In this document: positions 10,156 to 22,237 of the stretch, piece by piece
Layout: the number at the start of each line of letters is the position of its first letter
How positions within the stretch are numbered: position 1 is the stretch's first letter
Assembly: GCA_002245135.1 (NCBI GenBank)
Contig: NGBS01000301.1
Location: 120,426-184,425, forward strand
Length of the DNA stretch: 64,000 nucleotides
Direction of reading: 5' to 3'
DNA from: Proteromonas lacertae
Lineage: Eukaryota; Sar; Bigyra; Opalinata; Proteromonadidae
Position numbers and translations under genes: made by a program
The notes under the pieces: model-generated
Databases searched by the model: none
What the model was told of the DNA's origin: nothing
The model's input: only the letters and a program-made list of their open reading frames with translations

Positions 10156-12469
10156 ATGACAGTTATGAAAATGAGGCAATTTATCTTCTGTATATTACTA
10201 TTTGCATGCTATACTATCGCCGTTGGTATAATACAGGTTAATTTTATATGATAGATAAGAATGAACGATGTATAGAGATCTTAGAAACGAATTCAGCAGA
10301 TTATTCTATCAATTTCTTTGATAATAGTTCAAAAGAATTAAAATCAAATAAGAATAAAATATGTTTTGGTCCTGGAACATACAAAATGGAAGTTAAAGAA
10401 ATGTATAAAGAGATATTTTAATCTTGTTAGAAATCCAACAAAAAAAGATTTAGCAAAACCTGGAAGTACTTTAGAAGAAGATAAAGGAAAAGGAGTTGAA
10501 CCGCCAAAAACAGATGAAAAACCTGTCAAAGATATTAAAAAGCCAGAGGATCAAACTAAGAAGGATGATAAACCTCCTGTTAAGCCAACTGAACCTCCAA
10601 AACAACCGGAAGCTACTGATTCTAGCAAAACCTTCAAAAGATAAGCCAAAAGAAGATCCAATTAAAGATAAACCCACTGATAAAACAACTGATAAATCCA
10701 AAGAAAAACCTACAGAGAAGCCAACAGATAAAACTGATAAAACAGATAAATCAACCGAAAAACCTTCAGATAAAACTGATAAAACAGATAAAACAACAGG
10801 AAAAGATAATGAGAAGTCAAAAGATAAGTTAAATGAAAAAGATGATAAATCAACAGATGAATCATCTGAAAAACCAACTGATAATAAAACAACCAATCTC
10901 AATCAAACAGATTCTGATCTAAATAAAGGTAATACAACATCATCAATTACAAGCATATTTAATATAATACTTGATACTTTATATGATGAAATAAACAGAG
11001 CTAAGAAGAGCTTTAAGGCATTTAAGAATGATATGATCGATTGGTATAATGAACCACCATCTAATAAAACAAATACAACATCTACTACAAGTAAAACAAA
11101 TACAACAATAACAAAGGATGATGAAGATGATAAATCAGGTAAAACTAAAGGAGATAATACAACAACAACAACAAAAACAAAAACAGATGAATCTAAAGGA
11201 GATAAAGATAAATCTGATAAATCAAAACCATCAACAAAACCAAAGTCAACTATTAAATATTATAAAGATGAAGTAGTAAGCTTAAAAGGTGATAAAACAG
11301 TCAAACTCACACAATATGATGTATATAAAGATGAAGGTGTAGAAATCAATGGATTAAAAGATAATGAACAATATATTGTAGAAACTAAAATGCCTGAATT
11401 TTTAAAGAGTAATAAACCAATCACAAAAGTAGGAATATATCCAGCTGCTGTTGAATATATCATTACATTTTATTATAACAATACAAACAATAATACTATA
11501 GAAAATGAAATACAACAAAATAAAACTATCTTAAAATCAAGAGATATTCAAATATTAGATATTAATGAATGTATATTACCTCAATCAAACATATACCATC
11601 ACCAATGTCATAATGCAGCTAAATGTATCAATCTCAAAGGTAGCTATACATGTCAATGTAGCCAAGACACAAATTGCACAGAATGTGATGGATTTAATAA
11701 GATATCCAACAGTAGTATAATTAAAGGTCAAGGATATATAAGTGGTAGTGGTTGTTTAGATAGAGTTCCTCCAATTATTGAATTAGTTGGTAGTTCATTC
11801 GTTCATTATAGTCAATGTGGTTGTGGATCATTGATAGGTGAAGTAGAACCACCAGTTGAGAGTGAAATGTGTGATGATAAAGATTATTATGGCGAAGAAT
11901 CAAGTGAAGAAAATGATTATAAACAAAGACACACCAAGTGTTTTAAAGCTTATGATAATGTAGATGGTGATTTAACAAGTAATGTTACTTATATTATTAG
12001 AAAGAAAGAAAATGAAAATGATACTTATGAAATAATATATACTGTTAAAGATAAGAGTGGAAACGTAGGAAATGTTACAAGAATAGCTAAAAGAGTACCA
12101 CAAGATGTGAAACGAGAAATGGATCAATTAAAGTTAGTTCATTCTCAATTAGATAGAATATTAAACGATAGTCAAAATCAAATAAACCAACAACAATTAG
12201 TGTTAATAGGATTTTACATTTTGGCTGGTGTTAGTTGTTATTGTGTATTGATTTTAACTGGATTATCAAGGACTTTGTGTAATTGTTTCAAATATCTATT
12301 TTTCCCTACCACATTGTTAATTAATAGATCAGATTTTGAGAATGGTGTAGATTGTTATTTAAGATTGTCACATTTTGGATTTATGGATCATGCTACAAGA
12401 CAATCAATCATTAAAGAAGAATGGGAAAATGCAATTGAAGCATTAAACTCACAAATATCTCAAGAATAA
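10156..12469 (+). CDS. Surface protein: KPTD-rich stalk, EGF, Ig-like domain, one TM
   Basis: Type I membrane protein. A signal peptide (FIFCILLFACYTIAVE) is formed across an intron near 10222-10275; a second intron lies near 10400-10427. The stalk is Lys/Pro/Thr/Asp-rich with TDKTDK repeats. It is followed by a calcium-binding EGF module (ILDINEC...CHNAAKC...GSYTCQC), then a bacterial-type Ig-like/HYR or DUF5011 module (RVPPIIELVGSS...NVDGDLTSNVTY...VKDKSGNVGNV), then one membrane helix and a cytosolic tail of about 75 aa with a Cys cluster. The frame breaks at about 10610-10642: the stalk up to SSKTFKR hits TAA, while the stalk beginning AKPSKDKPKED continues one base over. Both sides have the same composition, so a one-base indel is likelier than an intron. 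Function is probably adhesion or cell-surface contact. Confidence 0.72.
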
Positions 12470-12523
12470 TAAGAACAACAATTTATTATTATTTATATAT
12501 AATTGATTTTTTTTTTTGAAGTA

Positions 12524-13652
12524 TTAAATTCTTCCTTTTTCTTGTTGATCAATCATTTGTTTTCTCTCTTGATTTTCTCTTTCTTCATATTCTAATTTCT
12601 TTTCTCTATTCAATTTACAGAATGGACAAATCCATTGTGCTTTAGATGGAACTTTATCAATTCCTAAACAACTTTTATGATACCAATTCCCACATTCTCC
12701 ATCACAACCAATCATTGGTCCATCTCCTGAATAATGACATATACAATAATCACCATCCTCTGGTAATTTCAATTTACTAGTTAATAATAACTTTATATTC
12801 TCATCAAGTGATTTATTTTCATCATATAATATTAGTTGTTGTTGTGAAGGATGTGGTGGTGGAATTTGTTGTTGTTGTTGATTCATTTCGTTGGTTGGTG
12901 ATAATATATCAGTAGAGGGTGATGGTGGTAATGATGAAGATAATGAAGATGTTGATTGTGGTACATCTATTGAAGATGGTTGTTGTGTTATATCTAAACT
13001 ATGATTAATATTGTTATAACTATTATCATCTTCTATTTCCATTCCTAGTTTATTATTATTATTATTATTATTGGAACTATTAGTTTCTGCATCTGGTATG
13101 ATTACTGTTTCTTCCTGTGGAAGTGTACTCTATAATAATAATAATATATAAATAATAAATATTAAATACTATTGCATCTAATTCACTTGATAATAAATCA
13201 AAATGATTTTTCATGAATATTCTGAATTCTTTCCCCATTTCATCAAAATATAATCTTGCCTTTTCTGTATTATTTCTCTATATAATATGAAATAAAGAAA
13301 ATGAAAATAATACAATGAAATTGATCTTTTCATCAATAAGAGATTCTAATTTTTGAATGTCAAGTCTGTATGCTTCTAATGATTGTCGTTCTGGGACACA
13401 TTCAATAGGCTAAACAATGATATATAAAGATAAATCTACATGTTCAAGAATATAACTCAATTCTTCCTCATAATCATCATATATTTTTTCTAAATCTTTA
13501 ATATAATAATTTAATTCCTAATAATGTATATCTGAGAGAAATACTTGTTTAGCATATGCAATTTGAAATAAAGTCTTTCCTATATCAGTCTTTCTCTTTT
13601 TCTCATTTTCAAAACCATAATCTTTCATCACACTATACCTTAAATCATTCAT
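12524..13652 (-). CDS. PHD-finger chromatin reader, ING-like
   Basis: Five exons separated by 27-40-nt GTA...TAG introns. The N-terminal helical region (KTDIGKTLFQIAYAKQEL...YYIKDLEKIYDDYEEEL) is followed by a low-complexity Ser/Gln/Asn linker and a C-terminal PHD finger: DYCICHYSGDGPMIGCDGEC...WYHKSCLGI...WICPFC (C4-H-C3). The layout of an N-terminal coiled or helical part plus a C-terminal PHD matches ING subunits of histone acetyltransferase and deacetylase complexes, and the cage-like aromatic and Met positions suit an H3K4me3 reader. The N-terminal part is too diverged to call ING firmly. A run of AAT/ATT triplets at about 13055-13072 encodes poly-Asn. Diverges from the DHHC gene at 13709. 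Confidence 0.72.
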
Positions 13653-13708
13653 TTTTAAAGAAATTAAAATGATGAACTCAAACAGTAGTCAAACTTGTTT
13701 AAGAAAAA

Positions 13709-14448
13709 ATGAATATAAAAGATTCAGATGACGATATTGAAGCAGGAAACAATCTTATTAAAAAACATCCCGATGAATTTGTTCCAAGAATACCAAGATC
13801 AAGAGTATGTAGAGTAGGTTGTGGATTATTTCAGACAGGTATTGTTAAATGATATGCACTATTTATTAATAGGTGGAGATATTGGTAATTGCTATTTATT
13901 GAAAGGAAACATGAAGCAACATTATTTACCTCAGATTATGCTTATTGGACCTGATTATGTGTTTAGCATAACAGCCACTTTACTTATATTAGGTTGTAAT
14001 GGCTTTTTCATTATACATCAGTATTTTTTATTCTTTTTTATGCAATAGTTTTATAATGGAATATTATTACACAATTCCACTTGTTTTGATCGGATTTTTT
14101 CTTTCATTCATCTCTCAGTTATTAGTTACATTTAGTAATCCAGGATTTTGTCAATTAAATCTAAATCAAACAGAAGCTGAAGGATTATATGATACTACTT
14201 GTCATCCTTGTTGTATATAATGTTTTATTTATTATTAATTAGTAAAATGCCATACATTTATACCACGTGGTGCTTATCATTGTGATGATTGTGGTTTATG
14301 TGTTGAAGAATTGGATCATCACTGTGTTTGGGTAGGAAAATGTGTTGGAAAATACAATTTGAAGTTATTTTATTTCTTTATTTTCTCTATATTTATTAAT
14401 TTAGCTATTGGAATACTATCTGAAGTTTTTTCTCCAATGATTCATTAA
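13709..14448 (+). CDS. DHHC palmitoyltransferase, copy 2
   Basis: Protein S-acyltransferase. Exons are separated by introns at about 13840-13873, 14022-14049 and 14213-14242. The product has GGDIGNCYLLKGNMKQHY, two membrane helices, FSNPGFCQ, the zinc-binding region CHTFIPRGAYHCDDCGLC, then [15 protein letters not shown] with intact catalytic Cys, and two further hydrophobic segments. V replaces the usual P after DHHC. It stands tail-to-tail with copy 3 on the other strand. The TGG-YLL(K)G junction, including the intron position within the glycine codon, is shared with copies 1 and 3, which supports common descent. Confidence 0.87.
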
Positions 14449-14531
14449 TTTTATTTAACTCTTTATTTTAAAGTATATTTTTATTCTTACAATATATATA
14501 CACACACAGTATTATATATAAAATATTACTA

Positions 14532-15279
14532 TTACATACACATAAAAAACAATGGCCAAAGTACAATCACTGCATTAAGTATCAAAAATGCTACTAAACA
14601 GTAAAAAGTACATTGGTTGTATTTACCAATACATTTTCCAACCCATGGGCAATGATGATCAAGATCTTCACAACAAACATCACAATATTCACAATGAAAC
14701 GTGCCTAGTTGGTATATATGCATAACAAGCATCTATATATTATAGTCATATCATTTATACTGCATTCATGCAATCTTCTATTTGGAAACTGTCTTAATGA
14801 AACTTCTTCAGATTGAGATTTTGGAATATATCCTGGATTAGAGAAGTAAACTCTGAAATATATTAGCAAAGATAATGTGCAAGTAATTGGCATTACCCAT
14901 AAACCAAATCTGCTACATTTATTCAAGAAACTACCATATTTATAAAACCATTTATACAGTAATAGTAATTCAAAGAATGCATTGAATAAAACTATAAAAA
15001 ATACTGCTAATGCAGTTAAATATTTATTGGGACCTACTAAAAATAAAGATGGAGGGAAATGATTCTCTAACTTGCCTTTCAGCAATATTAACTTCCCTAA
15101 ATATCCTCCTAAAGTATATTACAAACAAGAATAATACCTGTTATTCCAGGAATACACATAAATGTTGTTTTTCGAGTTGTCAACTCAATTTCTCTTTCAT
15201 CATCTGAACTATCTGATCCTTCTTCCAGATCTTCAATTGAATGCACCTTTCTCTTTCTCAAATCATCACGATCTGCCAT
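14532..15279 (-). CDS. DHHC palmitoyltransferase, copy 3 (one-base frame break)
   Basis: The N-terminal exon [20 protein letters not shown] ends ...IPGITG and is spliced to [19 protein letters not shown], two membrane helices, [12 protein letters not shown], then after an intron (about 14733-14760) CYAYIPTR, then [10 protein letters not shown] and [17 protein letters not shown], then two membrane helices. To keep the conserved PTR-TFHC spacing, one base near 14703 must be skipped. As written, the frame before the break runs into TGA seven codons later. All zinc ligands and the DHHC are intact on either side, so an assembly indel is likelier than decay. A TCAAGCCAA motif lies 32 bp upstream of the ATG. 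Confidence 0.82.
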
Positions 15280-15503
15280 TTTATAAATTAATTTGCAAAA
15301 TCTAATAGTTTGGCTTGAGTGAAAATAAAAAGTCAATATCTCTAAAACTATGATATCTCTATGCATTATCATATCTTATTATGCTTATATTTGATTATAT
15401 GTTTTTAGAAATACACTTCTTTACAACATAAAAAGAAATAGCAAATTCATCAATTTCAATCACAATAATATTAAATAAATAGAATATTAAAAATAAATAA
15501 CGA

Positions 15504-16487
15504 TTATTTATGATAAACATAAACATTTGGCAATACATACATCTTATAACCTTTATCACGAGCCAAAACTCCAAATCCTTCAGTCTCTATCCAATGTTTA
15601 TACATTCTTTCAGGATATCTAATATTTTCATTATGAACTACATTCTTAACCAATAACATTGTTCCACCAACACTATCAATTTCAACCAAATACTGTTTAT
15701 CTTTGTTGGATTTATCCATTATATCATTGACATGACTTCCGCCTATGCCATATCCTTGAACTACTAAATAATTAGTATCATTCAATTCACTTAAATATTT
15801 TATGAATATTTCGTTATATTTCCATGTATTTAAATCATAATCTCTAAAATCATCAGGCAAAACACAATGAGCTGTTACAATATCTTTATTTACTGCTAAC
15901 ATATCCTTTAATACATCACTACTGTAATTATACAAATCAGAATCAAGCCATAATACAAAATCATCATATTCATTCACAAATGTTGAATCTAATAGATAAT
16001 TTCGTAATATTGCTATTCCTCTTCTTCTTTCATATTGTAACTCTCTGTCGTGTCTAAAAGCCATTTTTACAGCATCATTGTTTTTTGATTCTCTTATATT
16101 CTTTCTTACATACAATATTTCATGATAATAATCCTTCCAATATGTGATGTTTGAAACAATATAATTATTACATTCTTCATTCTTTGAATCACCTTCTAAT
16201 ATTCCTAGTGTTATTAATTCTCTATTAGTTCATATTATTAAATGTAATATACTATACTTGTTATAATTTAGTGAAGTTAACAACCTAAAATATCTTGCTA
16301 ATCGTATTTCACAATTCATAAACAGTGACAGAATTAATACAGTTGGTTCTGAATGAGATGAATATGGTTTTCTGTCTGATTTTGTTAAATACGATTTTGT
16401 TGGGGTTAGAATTTCGGAGACTCGATAATAAAAACCAATATAAAATAATAAAATCGTACAAACCAATAAAATTAATTTACATTTCAT
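15504..16487 (-). CDS. Anp1/Mnn9-family glycosyltransferase (type II membrane protein)
   Basis: Golgi-type mannosyltransferase homologue. It starts MKCKLILLVCTILLFYIGFYY, an uncleaved signal anchor, then a stem (SHSEPTVLILSLFMNCE). After a 36-nt intron at about 16220-16255 comes the catalytic domain. Family landmarks are RRRGIAILRNYLLDSTF, the DxD-containing VLWLDSDLYNYS, and the C-terminal HWIETEGFGVLARDKGY...LPNVYVYH. These match the Anp1/Mnn9/Van1 subunits of fungal mannan polymerase and related protist enzymes. About 310 aa, normal for the family. Acceptor unknown; likely N- or O-glycan mannose extension. The start at 16487 is preferred over an upstream in-frame ATG because it places the anchor at the N-terminus. 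Confidence 0.85.
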
Positions 16488-16640
16488 CAGAAAAATAAGT
16501 AAAACGATAATATAGGTTTGATGTCTAGTTCGAAACACAAAAATTCTTATTCTTTTTTCTTCTTTTATGAGCATGCAATTGAAGAAGAAACAATCAAAAT
16601 TATTGTCAAATCATATTACTTATTTCAAAAACAGTAATAT

Positions 16641-17776
16641 TTAGTCCTTCTTAGCTTTAATTCCATCACTCATTCCATTCATCTGCTCTAATGCAAGAAG
16701 CAATGATTGAGTTCCAAGTTTACCATGCCCTTGAGCTTTAACACTAATATACAACTGATTAGCTAATGCCAAACCAGGTAAACTGAGATTCATTCTCTTA
16801 GCTTCACTTAAGGCAATTCCCATATCTTTTATAAATTACATATACATTAAGAACAAACTTTACATGCAAATTACTATTTAAAAAAATGATATATGATCAA
16901 CAAAGAATCCTGGATTAAAATCTCTTTTAATCATTCTTGGACCTAAGTTATTAATTGACCAACTACCAGCTGCACCAGCACCAACAGCAGCAATCACTTC
17001 ATTCAAATCTAAACCAGCTTTATAACCATATATCAAACCTTCACAAACACCAATCTAAATAAAAATATAAAACAATTACAACTATATTAATATATATACC
17101 ATCATAGTAGATATTAATATTTGATTTACCATCTTTGTATGTTGTCCACATCCACTTAAACCCATATACTTAATATTCTTACCCATACATTGAAATAATG
17201 GATTTAATGATTCTACGGTTTCTTTACTATCACAACCAATCATAATTGATAAAGCTGCATTCTTTGCACCTATATCACCACCACTTACTGGAGCATCTAC
17301 AACAGTGATTCCTTTGGTTTTACCTACTTCGTTGATCTCTTGAGCGAGAGATGGTTCACTTGTGGTCATATCTATTACTATTCCACCACTCTAATATTAA
17401 TATAATAATAATAATTAATAAAAAAATATAAATACTTTTAATCCACTCATTATTCCATTTTCTCCTAATGTTACTTCTCTTACATCTGTTGGATAACTAT
17501 TTATATTAATATATTATTATTATTATACCCAACAATAGTGAATACTACATCGGATTTCTCAGCTACTTCTTTTGGATTATTTACTACACAAGCACCTTTT
17601 GCTTTTAATGGATCGCATTTTGAAAGTGTTCTATTATACTATTTAAATTATTAATGTTATAAAAATAATACGACTGTTGCTTTATAACCTGCATCAATCA
17701 AATGTTCACACATGTAACGACCCATTACACCAGTACCAATCCAACCAATTCTTGTAGTTTCAGGAGAAATCTTCAT
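16641..17776 (-). CDS. Beta-hydroxyacid dehydrogenase (3-hydroxyisobutyrate dehydrogenase / glyoxylate reductase family)
   Basis: NAD(P)-dependent enzyme with Rossmann fold and helical C-domain. The N-terminal exon gives [18 protein letters not shown] (GxGxMG dinucleotide loop), then [29 protein letters not shown] (substrate motif), [11 protein letters not shown] (catalytic Lys and Asn) and [17 protein letters not shown]. There are five or six introns. Most are GTAT...TAG, but the last one, between VDH and FIKD, starts ATATC and does not fit GT-AG (see 16836-16892). About 300 aa, full length. The sequence resembles the plant/bacterial GLYR and 3-HIBADH branch; the exact substrate (3-hydroxyisobutyrate, tartronate semialdehyde or glyoxylate) cannot be set from motifs. 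No clear targeting peptide. Confidence 0.82.
16836..16892 (-). other. Possible U12-type AT-AA intron
   Basis: Read on the minus strand it begins ATATCATTTT, identical to the 5' end of the AT-AC intron at 5900, carries TTCTTAATGT near its end and finishes GTAA just before TTTATAAAAGATATG. Removing 57 nt joins GFFVDH to FIKDMGIAL, the expected family sequence. AT-AA termini are known for some U12 introns, but the exact 3' boundary is less certain than the 5' one. Confidence 0.5.
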
Positions 17777-18036
17777 TACTATATATACGATTAGTTTTAA
17801 CAACAAGTATAAATAAGTAAAGAAAGAAGAAAAATTCCATTAATATAATTAGATAAATATAAGTAGATGCACATTATACCAGAATTCGAGAAATATCTAT
17901 TAGAATTGATGAGAATAGGCTTAGATAAATTTTTTATCAAGCGATTCATCTCAGATCTTGAAAAGATTACAACTGGTTTATGAAAATATTTTCTCTGACC
18001 AAAAACATAAAAAAAACAAAAAATATATGCAATAAG

Positions 18037-19648
18037 TTACTCTTTCTTGATCCAACCACATGTTACAAAGAAATCATATATTCTTCCACTCTTCTCAGCT
18101 TCTACTTGAACTAATTGATTAGGTAAATTGGATCTTAAGAATCCAGCTCTACAAGCTTCTCGAATTAATGTATTCTTTATATTTAAATAATGTCTAGGCA
18201 TTATTCTCAAAGTAGAACATAATTCAACCTCTTTCTCAGATAATAGCTCAACATCAGGACAGCTTGTAATATCCAATTTCTCTTTCATCAATTCACTACA
18301 ATATAAAACAAAATAAAATACTCATGAGCTGTTTTATCACTTCTTCCTCTATATAATTAATAATCAAATATATAAATATACACAAGTGTCTTTTTAGAAC
18401 TATCCTTCCTAGGTACTTCTTTATTAAACTGTTCAGCTTCAGCAAATGTCCTAATGCCATTTTCTCTATAATACTGTAATTCTCTTATCTTCTCTCTTAT
18501 ACGCATTTCTTCTATTAAACCACTAATAAATAACTCATGTTCCTGAGGTGTTTGAAATCGAGCTAATGGTCTCATTTTGATATATAAATCTCTTTCATCT
18601 TTAGCTAATTTCTTATCATTTTGTTGCAATTTCTTTAAATCGATTAAACCTCTTTCTTTGATGAATTCTTTACGCTTTTGTCTTTCATCCAATTTAGCTA
18701 TTCAAATAAAATAATTATATATATATATATATATATATATACTATTATATATATGCAATATTTTTAACTTTAAATCAATCTCTTCTTGTGGATCATTCTT
18801 ATGAAATTCCATATCCTTTATTACTACTTCAGCATCATTGTCAAACTCTACATCAAAATCACCTCTTAATGGATAATATCCGGTTATATCAGATCCAGGC
18901 AACTTCAATCTAGGAAAAAAATATTAATTGAATGAATTACAATATATATATATACTGTGATGCAGATTTTATATCTTTTTCTGTTGGAACTACAGGTATT
19001 GTATCAATCATAAGTTCTGATTTTGACTCTGGATATGGAAAGTCATGTGATTCGTTATATAACATCCCAAAAGTGGAAATAACACTCAGCTTCTGATTTT
19101 GTAGAGATATAATCCGCTACATCACTATTTAAAAACAGTATAATAAAAATATACCTCCAATTACCATATCCTAAACATTTGAATCCTTTAATGAATCTCA
19201 ATTCTTCTTCAGCTGTCCATTTTTGTGTAAATAAACGTGATTGTGATAGGTTTGGAGCTACTCTGTATTTGTGATTTGGTCGATGATCCAATGTGTATTT
19301 ACCTTCATACATACATTTCAAACATAAATAATAATGTGAACATTCTGTACAGATTATTCTGCAAGAATGAGTTATATCCTAATGGAAATAAAATATATTA
19401 TAATATATACTGTATTGCAAATTGAACAGTAAAATACAAAATCTTTCATATCAAATTCTATGAAAGGATCTGCTTCTTTTGGTTTAGGAGTTACTACTTC
19501 TATTACAATATATATGATCGATTATACTAGCCTCAGTAGAATCTTCTTCTCCTGAGTCTAATTTTGCTCTTTTTCTTTCTTCCTCTAAGGGCTCTCCAGC
19601 TTTACGCTTTCTATAATTATAACAAAAATGTTCAATACTCTGGTCCAT
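18037..19648 (-). CDS. ADA2: Transcriptional adaptor ADA2 (SAGA complex)
   Basis: Adaptor subunit of Gcn5-containing histone acetyltransferase complexes. Domains in order: basic N-terminus ([20 protein letters not shown]); ZZ zinc finger ([27 protein letters not shown]); Myb/SANT domain ([32 protein letters not shown]); [19 protein letters not shown], the ADA2 signature; a helical [12 protein letters not shown] region; and a C-terminal SWIRM domain ([19 protein letters not shown]). Short introns separate the blocks. After CYFHF, at about 19064-19071 (a TTTTGGG run on the coding strand), the frame slips by one base into [13 protein letters not shown], the expected continuation. This is probably a homopolymer indel. 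One (TA)n intron lies near 18719-18740. Confidence 0.9.
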
Positions 19649-19845
19649 CAGTTATTACACTCATGAGTTATTATACACAATCTATTCAGTTTATTAGCAA
19701 TGATATAAATAATGAAAATTGATTTACATAAGAAAGAAAAATAAATACCTCTGTTATGAACTTTATAATGCTGAAATAAAAATTGACCAACACAGTGTCA
19801 ATTTTTGGTAAATTACACTTGAAATAGTTTTTTAATTTTTTTGAA

Positions 19846-20474
19846 ATGTCTAAAGTGACTTATGAGGATGCTATGAGTGAGTTGGCTATTATGTTCCCAG
19901 GGCTAACTAATGAACTACTTGATACGGTTTTAAGACAGAATAGTATAATGTCTTTTCACTTTATTAGTGGGACAACTTGAAAGGACAGTAGAACAATTAT
20001 TAGAAATCACTGATGGATCAATGGAGCCAGCTTCTCCCTTACCAAATAACTATCCGTCAAGGTATGGAAAGAAAAGATTTATTGTATAGACATAATAATG
20101 GAAGAGTTTGGAGACATGAATTACCACCAGATTATTTATCAGTACCACCTGCTTTGATGAGAATACTAAATGAACAAATTGCTCAAGATGCAGAGTTAGC
20201 AGCTGTATGTAAATATTATGGTATGTATAATTAGGCAATTCAAAACGAACTGGACAATGAAGATCATGTTAATGCTGATGGCGTGAGAGTAAAATCAGGT
20301 ATTTGACATTTTCATATATTTTATCAAATAGAGGGTGGTGGAGTACTTGCAGCAATTGGTAGACTAGGCAAAAATATGAAAGATAAGATAAAAGGTAAAG
20401 TAAATAAATTAAGAGGTGACAGATATCAAAGCTTAACTGCAGCTGACGAAGAAACAATGATAAGTACTAAGTAA
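19846..20474 (+). CDS. CUE-domain ubiquitin-binding protein
   Basis: Starts MSKVTYEDAMSELAIMFPGLTNELLDTVLRQN and continues across a 25-nt intron into GQLERTVEQLLEITDG. This is a CUE domain (MFP-motif, helix 3 with the LL pair) that binds ubiquitin. Three more introns (about 20060-20087, 20203-20232 and 20300-20332) join to LPPDYLSVPPALMRIL, a linker and a basic C-terminal helix (GRLGKNMKDKIKGKVNKL). About 165 aa. The architecture resembles CUEDC1-like proteins; no catalytic domain. The protein is hydrophilic and so probably cytosolic, with a role in ubiquitin-dependent sorting or degradation inferred only from the CUE domain. Confidence 0.78.
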
Positions 20475-20523
20475 TTAATATTATTAGTTATTTTATTAAT
20501 TTTCTAAACTTTTAAACTAATTA

Positions 20524-22161
20524 TTATGTTTTGTTCAGGAAAATTATATTTTCAATGTGTTGAGTAAAAGGTAACATATCTACTGGTTGTGAATATGCTA
20601 TTTCATATTCAGGATTCATTAATAAAAACTGTTTCAAATCTATGATTTGAGTTATTACATTACACGAAACATAACAGAATTGCTTTGGCTTTATTTGAGA
20701 TATAAATTTAATAAGGTTTGTATGTAAACCTGGCCTATTTGGATCAACTATTAATACATCAGGATGTGGATAATCTGATAATAAACTTTCTGGTTGTTGT
20801 AAATTCATTACATTAAAAATACAATTGGTTATATTATTCAATTTCATATTAATTTTTGCATCTTCAATTGCATTTGGAATTAATTCAAATCCATAAACTG
20901 ATTTTACTTTCTCTGCTAAATTAATACCAATACTTCCCATTCCACAGAACAAATCCCAAACAATAGTGTCTTTTGTTAAATTCAATCCTTTTTCAATTTC
21001 ATTATACAGTTTATCTGTCTGATAAAGATTTGGTTGAGAAAATGAATTTGCTGATATTTTATATATTTTATTATTAATTGTGTGAAATAAAAAGTAATGA
21101 CCATAATGCAAATGGATATTTTCATTATCACTATCATTTATCAATTCATGTGATTTTGAACTATTTTTATCTATAGAAATAATACTTACTATTTTGAATT
21201 TATCTGTTTCTTTAAATTGTGTAATTATTCTATTAGAAATTGTTTTTATTTTCACATTAACATCATCATTCGACAATACCTTAAATATTATCATAACCTG
21301 AAATTGTCTTTGTTTTTCTTTTCCAACATCACTATACAAATTACCAAATTTAAGGCTAACAGATATTAATTCACCAGTTTTTGTAGAATTATCAAATGGA
21401 AGAATATTCATTTCTTCACATTGTGTTTTAATATAATTCATTATTTCATTACCGAGAGAATCATACAATAAGCAAGAATTAATACCAATAATTGATCCAA
21501 TTGAATGTTGTTCTCTTGATGGATTCATTCCTAATGGTAATTTCGAATTTACTTTCTTGTAATTTTCAATGAATTCTGGTGTATAAAATGAATTATTTAT
21601 CTATTATTAATTATAATAAATATATTTATTATCTTATACATGAGGAGATAAAGTGTTTGGAATATTATACAGCTTATTCATACAAGAAAAATCTATTTTA
21701 GATCGATATTCAAACAATTGATCAGCTTTAACGATTGGCTTTATTCTACATTGTTTTTTCAATTTTGATATTTGTTCTTCAACAGTTTTTTGTTTATATT
21801 CAAGTTGTTTTTTATATTTCATATTCTGAAAACGACAACCACCACATATTCCAAACAATGGACATTTTGGATTTTCAATATCATCACTCTGTTTCAATAT
21901 TGAATTGACCTTATATTTGTGTTTTATATGATTTCTTCCTTTACTTACTATACTATCACTTTATCATATATATTAATACTGATGATCAAATTGAAGTATT
22001 TGTTTGGGAATTCCATATTTTATTTCTTTGTGAAAATGTTCATCAATTACTGCTACTCCATATCCATGTATATTTATATGATCAATCACTCCTGTGCTTT
22101 GTTGAGCATGTCTAATGTACTTATTATATAGTGGTTTTCTCAAAAATCGAGAAATTAACAT
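20524..22161 (-). CDS. RNA m5U methyltransferase, RlmD/TRMT2 family, probably mitochondrial
   Basis: TrmA/RumA-class enzyme that methylates uridine C5. The N-terminus MLISRFLRKPLYNKYIRHAQ is basic and acid-poor, like a mitochondrial presequence. Then a TRAM-like segment (STGVIDHINIHGYGVAVID), an Fe-S-type cysteine cluster (CPLFGICGGC), the SAM fold (TIVWDLFCGMGSIGINLAEK, YGFELIPNAIEDAK), the DPxRxG-type motif VDPNRPG and the catalytic YVSCN. Introns at about 21601-21640 and about 21949-21975. The bacterial-like Cys cluster plus TRAM arrangement is RlmD-like. With the presequence, it may modify mitochondrial rRNA or tRNA as TRMT2B does. Asn and Pro variants within the DPPRAG motif are mild departures. 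Confidence 0.8.
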
Positions 22162-22237
22162 TTCAGAAGTTTGACAAAAAGCTTGAATTCGTTTTTTATT
22201 TTATATTTTTTTAAATTTTGAACGCTTGAAATGATCA

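Noticed and set aside
10467-10625. A 159-nt intron to explain the frame change in the KPTD-rich stalk
   Set aside because: It would need a GTACTT donor and delete sequence with the same stalk-like composition; a one-base indel is simpler.
17867-17983. 38-codon ORF on the plus strand starting MHIIPEFEKYLLELMRIGL between the dehydrogenase and ADA2 genes
   Set aside because: It has a gene-like composition, but it is short, has no recognisable family and no neighbouring exon. Chance ORFs of this size are common here.
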